Assembly: GCA_028691625.1 (NCBI GenBank)
Contig: JAQUYZ010000093.1
Coordinates: forward strand, 1 to 6,617
DNA from: Eubacteriales bacterium
Lineage (GTDB): Bacteria; Bacillota; Clostridia; Peptostreptococcales; Anaerovoracaceae
Direction: 5' to 3'
DNA length: 6,617 nt
The notes under the pieces were generated by a model. It was not told the origin of the DNA. It made no database searches and saw only the letters and a list, made by a program, of their open reading frames with translations. The position numbers were made by a program, and so were the translations under genes. This document shows, one piece after another, positions 5,880 through 6,617 of this stretch. Position 1 is the stretch's first letter. Each line of letters begins with the position of its first letter.

Positions 5880-6221
5880 TCAGCCCGGAGGCCAGGCCAT
5901 TTTCCGCTTTCCAAGCAAATGGAAATGAAGATGCTTTACGGTCTGCAGTCCGTCCTCACCGCAATTGCTGACGAGACGGTATCCGTTTTCCAGCCCCAGA
6001 TCCATGGCGATCTCTTTCACCTTGAGCATAAGATATCCAAGAAGTTCGGCATCTTCCGGCTGAATCTCATCCATAGAGGAAATATGCTTTTTCGGGATCA
6101 GCAGGACATGAACCGGCGCCTGCGGCTCCAAATCGTGAAAAGCGAGAATTTTGTCGTCTTCATAAGCGAGCTTAGAGGGGATGTCCTTATTTGCTATCAT
6201 ACAAAAAATACAATCTGACAT
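5880..6221 (-). CDS. hinT: HIT family nucleotide-binding hydrolase (HinT)
   Basis: This histidine triad protein of the HINT branch is a cytoplasmic purine nucleoside phosphoramidase that cleaves AMP-lysine-type and other adenosine phosphoramidates. The 113 residues match the family's length. The N-terminal SDCIFCMIANKDIPS contains the C4-xx-C7 pair seen in many members, the middle has HVLLIPKKHISS, and the histidine triad H97-L-H99-F-H101-LL is complete. The protein ends in WPPG, typical of HINT proteins. One small oddity is GLQTV where most relatives have GGQTV before the triad. The frame extends eight codons further upstream, but AGGAG seven bases before ATG 6221 makes this the start. The gene appears to be its own unit between the Fe-S gene and the rpsU promoter, with gaps of more than 130 bases on both sides. 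Confidence 0.95.
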   Translation of the reverse strand: MSDCIFCMIANKDIPSKLAYEDDKILAFHDLEPQAPVHVLLIPKKHISSMDEIQPEDAELLGYLMLKVKEIAMDLGLENGYRLVSNCGEDGLQTVKHLHFHLLGKRKMAWPPG

Positions 6222-6354
6222 GGTTCTGCTCCTGTTCTTTATCAAAATATTTATATAATTAATTGCGCAGGTTCGGATCTTGACACAGATCTCCTGATCC
6301 GGTTTCCTGTTGATATGATTATAATATCATACAGCATGGCTCTGTAAACATGAT
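6222..6354 (-). promoter_or_regulatory. hinT upstream region: putative promoter and inverted repeats
   Basis: On the minus strand TTTACA (6348-6343) is followed after 16 bases by TATTAT (6326-6321), with an overlapping TATAAT (6323-6318) at 19 bases; either could be a sigma-A -10. The inverted repeat TGATAT (6311-6316) with ATATCA (6324-6329) overlaps these -10 boxes and could be an operator. In the predicted leader, CGGATC (6274-6279) pairs with GATCCG (6296-6301) around a 16-base loop that itself contains the palindrome AGATCT. No T-run follows, so it is not a terminator for the upstream Fe-S gene, and I see no other terminator. Assignments are by motif only. Confidence 0.4.
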
Positions 6355-6617
6355 TCAATAATTCTTACCTTGCGAAAGCGCATTTGTTTTGCAGGCTGAT
6401 ATACAGTCTCCGCATCGAATGCACTCCGAACTGTTCGGTCGTTCGCGGACTTGAATATTCAATTTGCAGGCTCTTTGGCAATCATTGCAGCTTGTGCACC
6501 TCTCCTTGTCGATTCGGTAACGGTACAGCGCGATGGGATTAAAGAGGCCATAGATCGCACCCAGAGGGCAGAGATATCTGCAAAAAGGGCGATAGATCAT
6601 CACGGAGAGCACAAGCA
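6355..6617 (-). CDS. 4Fe-4S binding protein, NapH/YccM-like (5' end beyond window)
   Basis: Only the last 86 residues are visible, and the frame stays open through the window edge. A GTG at 6612 is in frame but is unlikely to be the true start, because the preceding codons continue the hydrophobic stretch (LVLSVMIYRPF). The visible part begins with the end of a membrane-type segment, then CRYLCPLGAIYGLFNPIALY, a CxxxCP motif typical of polyferredoxin membrane proteins such as NapH, YccM and CcoG. Two ferredoxin-type cluster motifs follow, CTSCNDCQRAC and CIRCGDCISAC, each CxxCxxCxxxC. The second lacks the proline that usually follows the last cysteine (ACK instead of ACP), and so does the first. 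Such proteins pass electrons at the membrane to diverse partners; the partner cannot be told from this fragment. The gene ends with TGA at 6357-6355. Confidence 0.85.
   Translation of the reverse strand, partial: LVLSVMIYRPFCRYLCPLGAIYGLFNPIALYRYRIDKERCTSCNDCQRACKLNIQVRERPNSSECIRCGDCISACKTNALSQGKNY

Noticed and set aside
5736..6218. Plus-strand open frame of 160 codons opposite hinT
   Set aside because: It is antisense to a complete HinT with an intact histidine triad and crosses the rpsU promoter; a chance frame.
6279..6325. TTGACA on the plus strand (6280-6285) as a promoter -35
   Set aside because: The nearest -10-like TATGAT is 28 bases away, and no plus-strand gene lies downstream.
1..6617. 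A hidden novel defence, mobile or retron-like system
   Set aside because: Nearly all of the window is taken up by known core genes on one strand, with short gaps and no repeats, recombinase, reverse transcriptase or structured RNA that would support such a system.

Overview
The window is an ordinary core-genome segment of a low-to-moderate GC Gram-positive bacterium, most likely an endospore-forming member of the Clostridia. Three things point there: the gene order rpsU-yqeY-yqfC-yqfD-phoH-ybeY-cdd-era-recO, which is the Bacillus/Clostridia layout; the sporulation pair yqfC/yqfD; and strong AGGAGG-type ribosome binding sites. A finer assignment (for example a Peptostreptococcales/Anaerovorax-like lineage) would be a guess. 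Every gene I can support lies on the minus strand, so transcription runs from high to low coordinates. I see no plus-strand gene, RNA gene, mobile element or CRISPR array, and no gene-free stretch longer than about 140 bases.

In transcription order, the window opens (6617-6355) with the C-terminal end of a membrane-type 4Fe-4S protein of the NapH/YccM kind, cut by the window edge. A 133-base gap with promoter-like boxes and two inverted repeats follows, then hinT (6221-5880), a purine nucleotide phosphoramidase. A good sigma-A promoter (TTGCCT, 17 bases, TATAAT) precedes rpsU (ribosomal protein bS21) and yqeY. In this sequence yqeY carries a one-base frameshift near 5290. A clear intrinsic terminator with a GCAA loop closes this transcription unit.

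From 5008 down to the window start runs a tight operon. yqfC and yqfD are sporulation proteins. phoH encodes a PhoH-family ATPase and starts with TTG. ybeY encodes an endoribonuclease for rRNA maturation. cdd encodes cytidine deaminase, era a GTPase for 30S subunit assembly, and recO a recombination mediator that is cut at its C-terminus by the window edge. Stop and start codons overlap from yqfC through ybeY, which suggests translational coupling. Relative to Bacillus subtilis, the operon lacks the 7TM-HD phosphodiesterase gene between phoH and ybeY, and dgkA between ybeY and cdd.

Functionally the region combines ribosome biogenesis (bS21, YbeY, Era, probably PhoH), pyrimidine salvage (Cdd), DNA repair (RecO) and sporulation (YqfC, YqfD). 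I found no convincing new biological system. The observations most worth checking are the yqeY frameshift, the shortened operon, a possible sigma-E-type promoter squeezed between the terminator and yqfC, and the POTRA-like and barrel-sandwich-like segments in YqfD.
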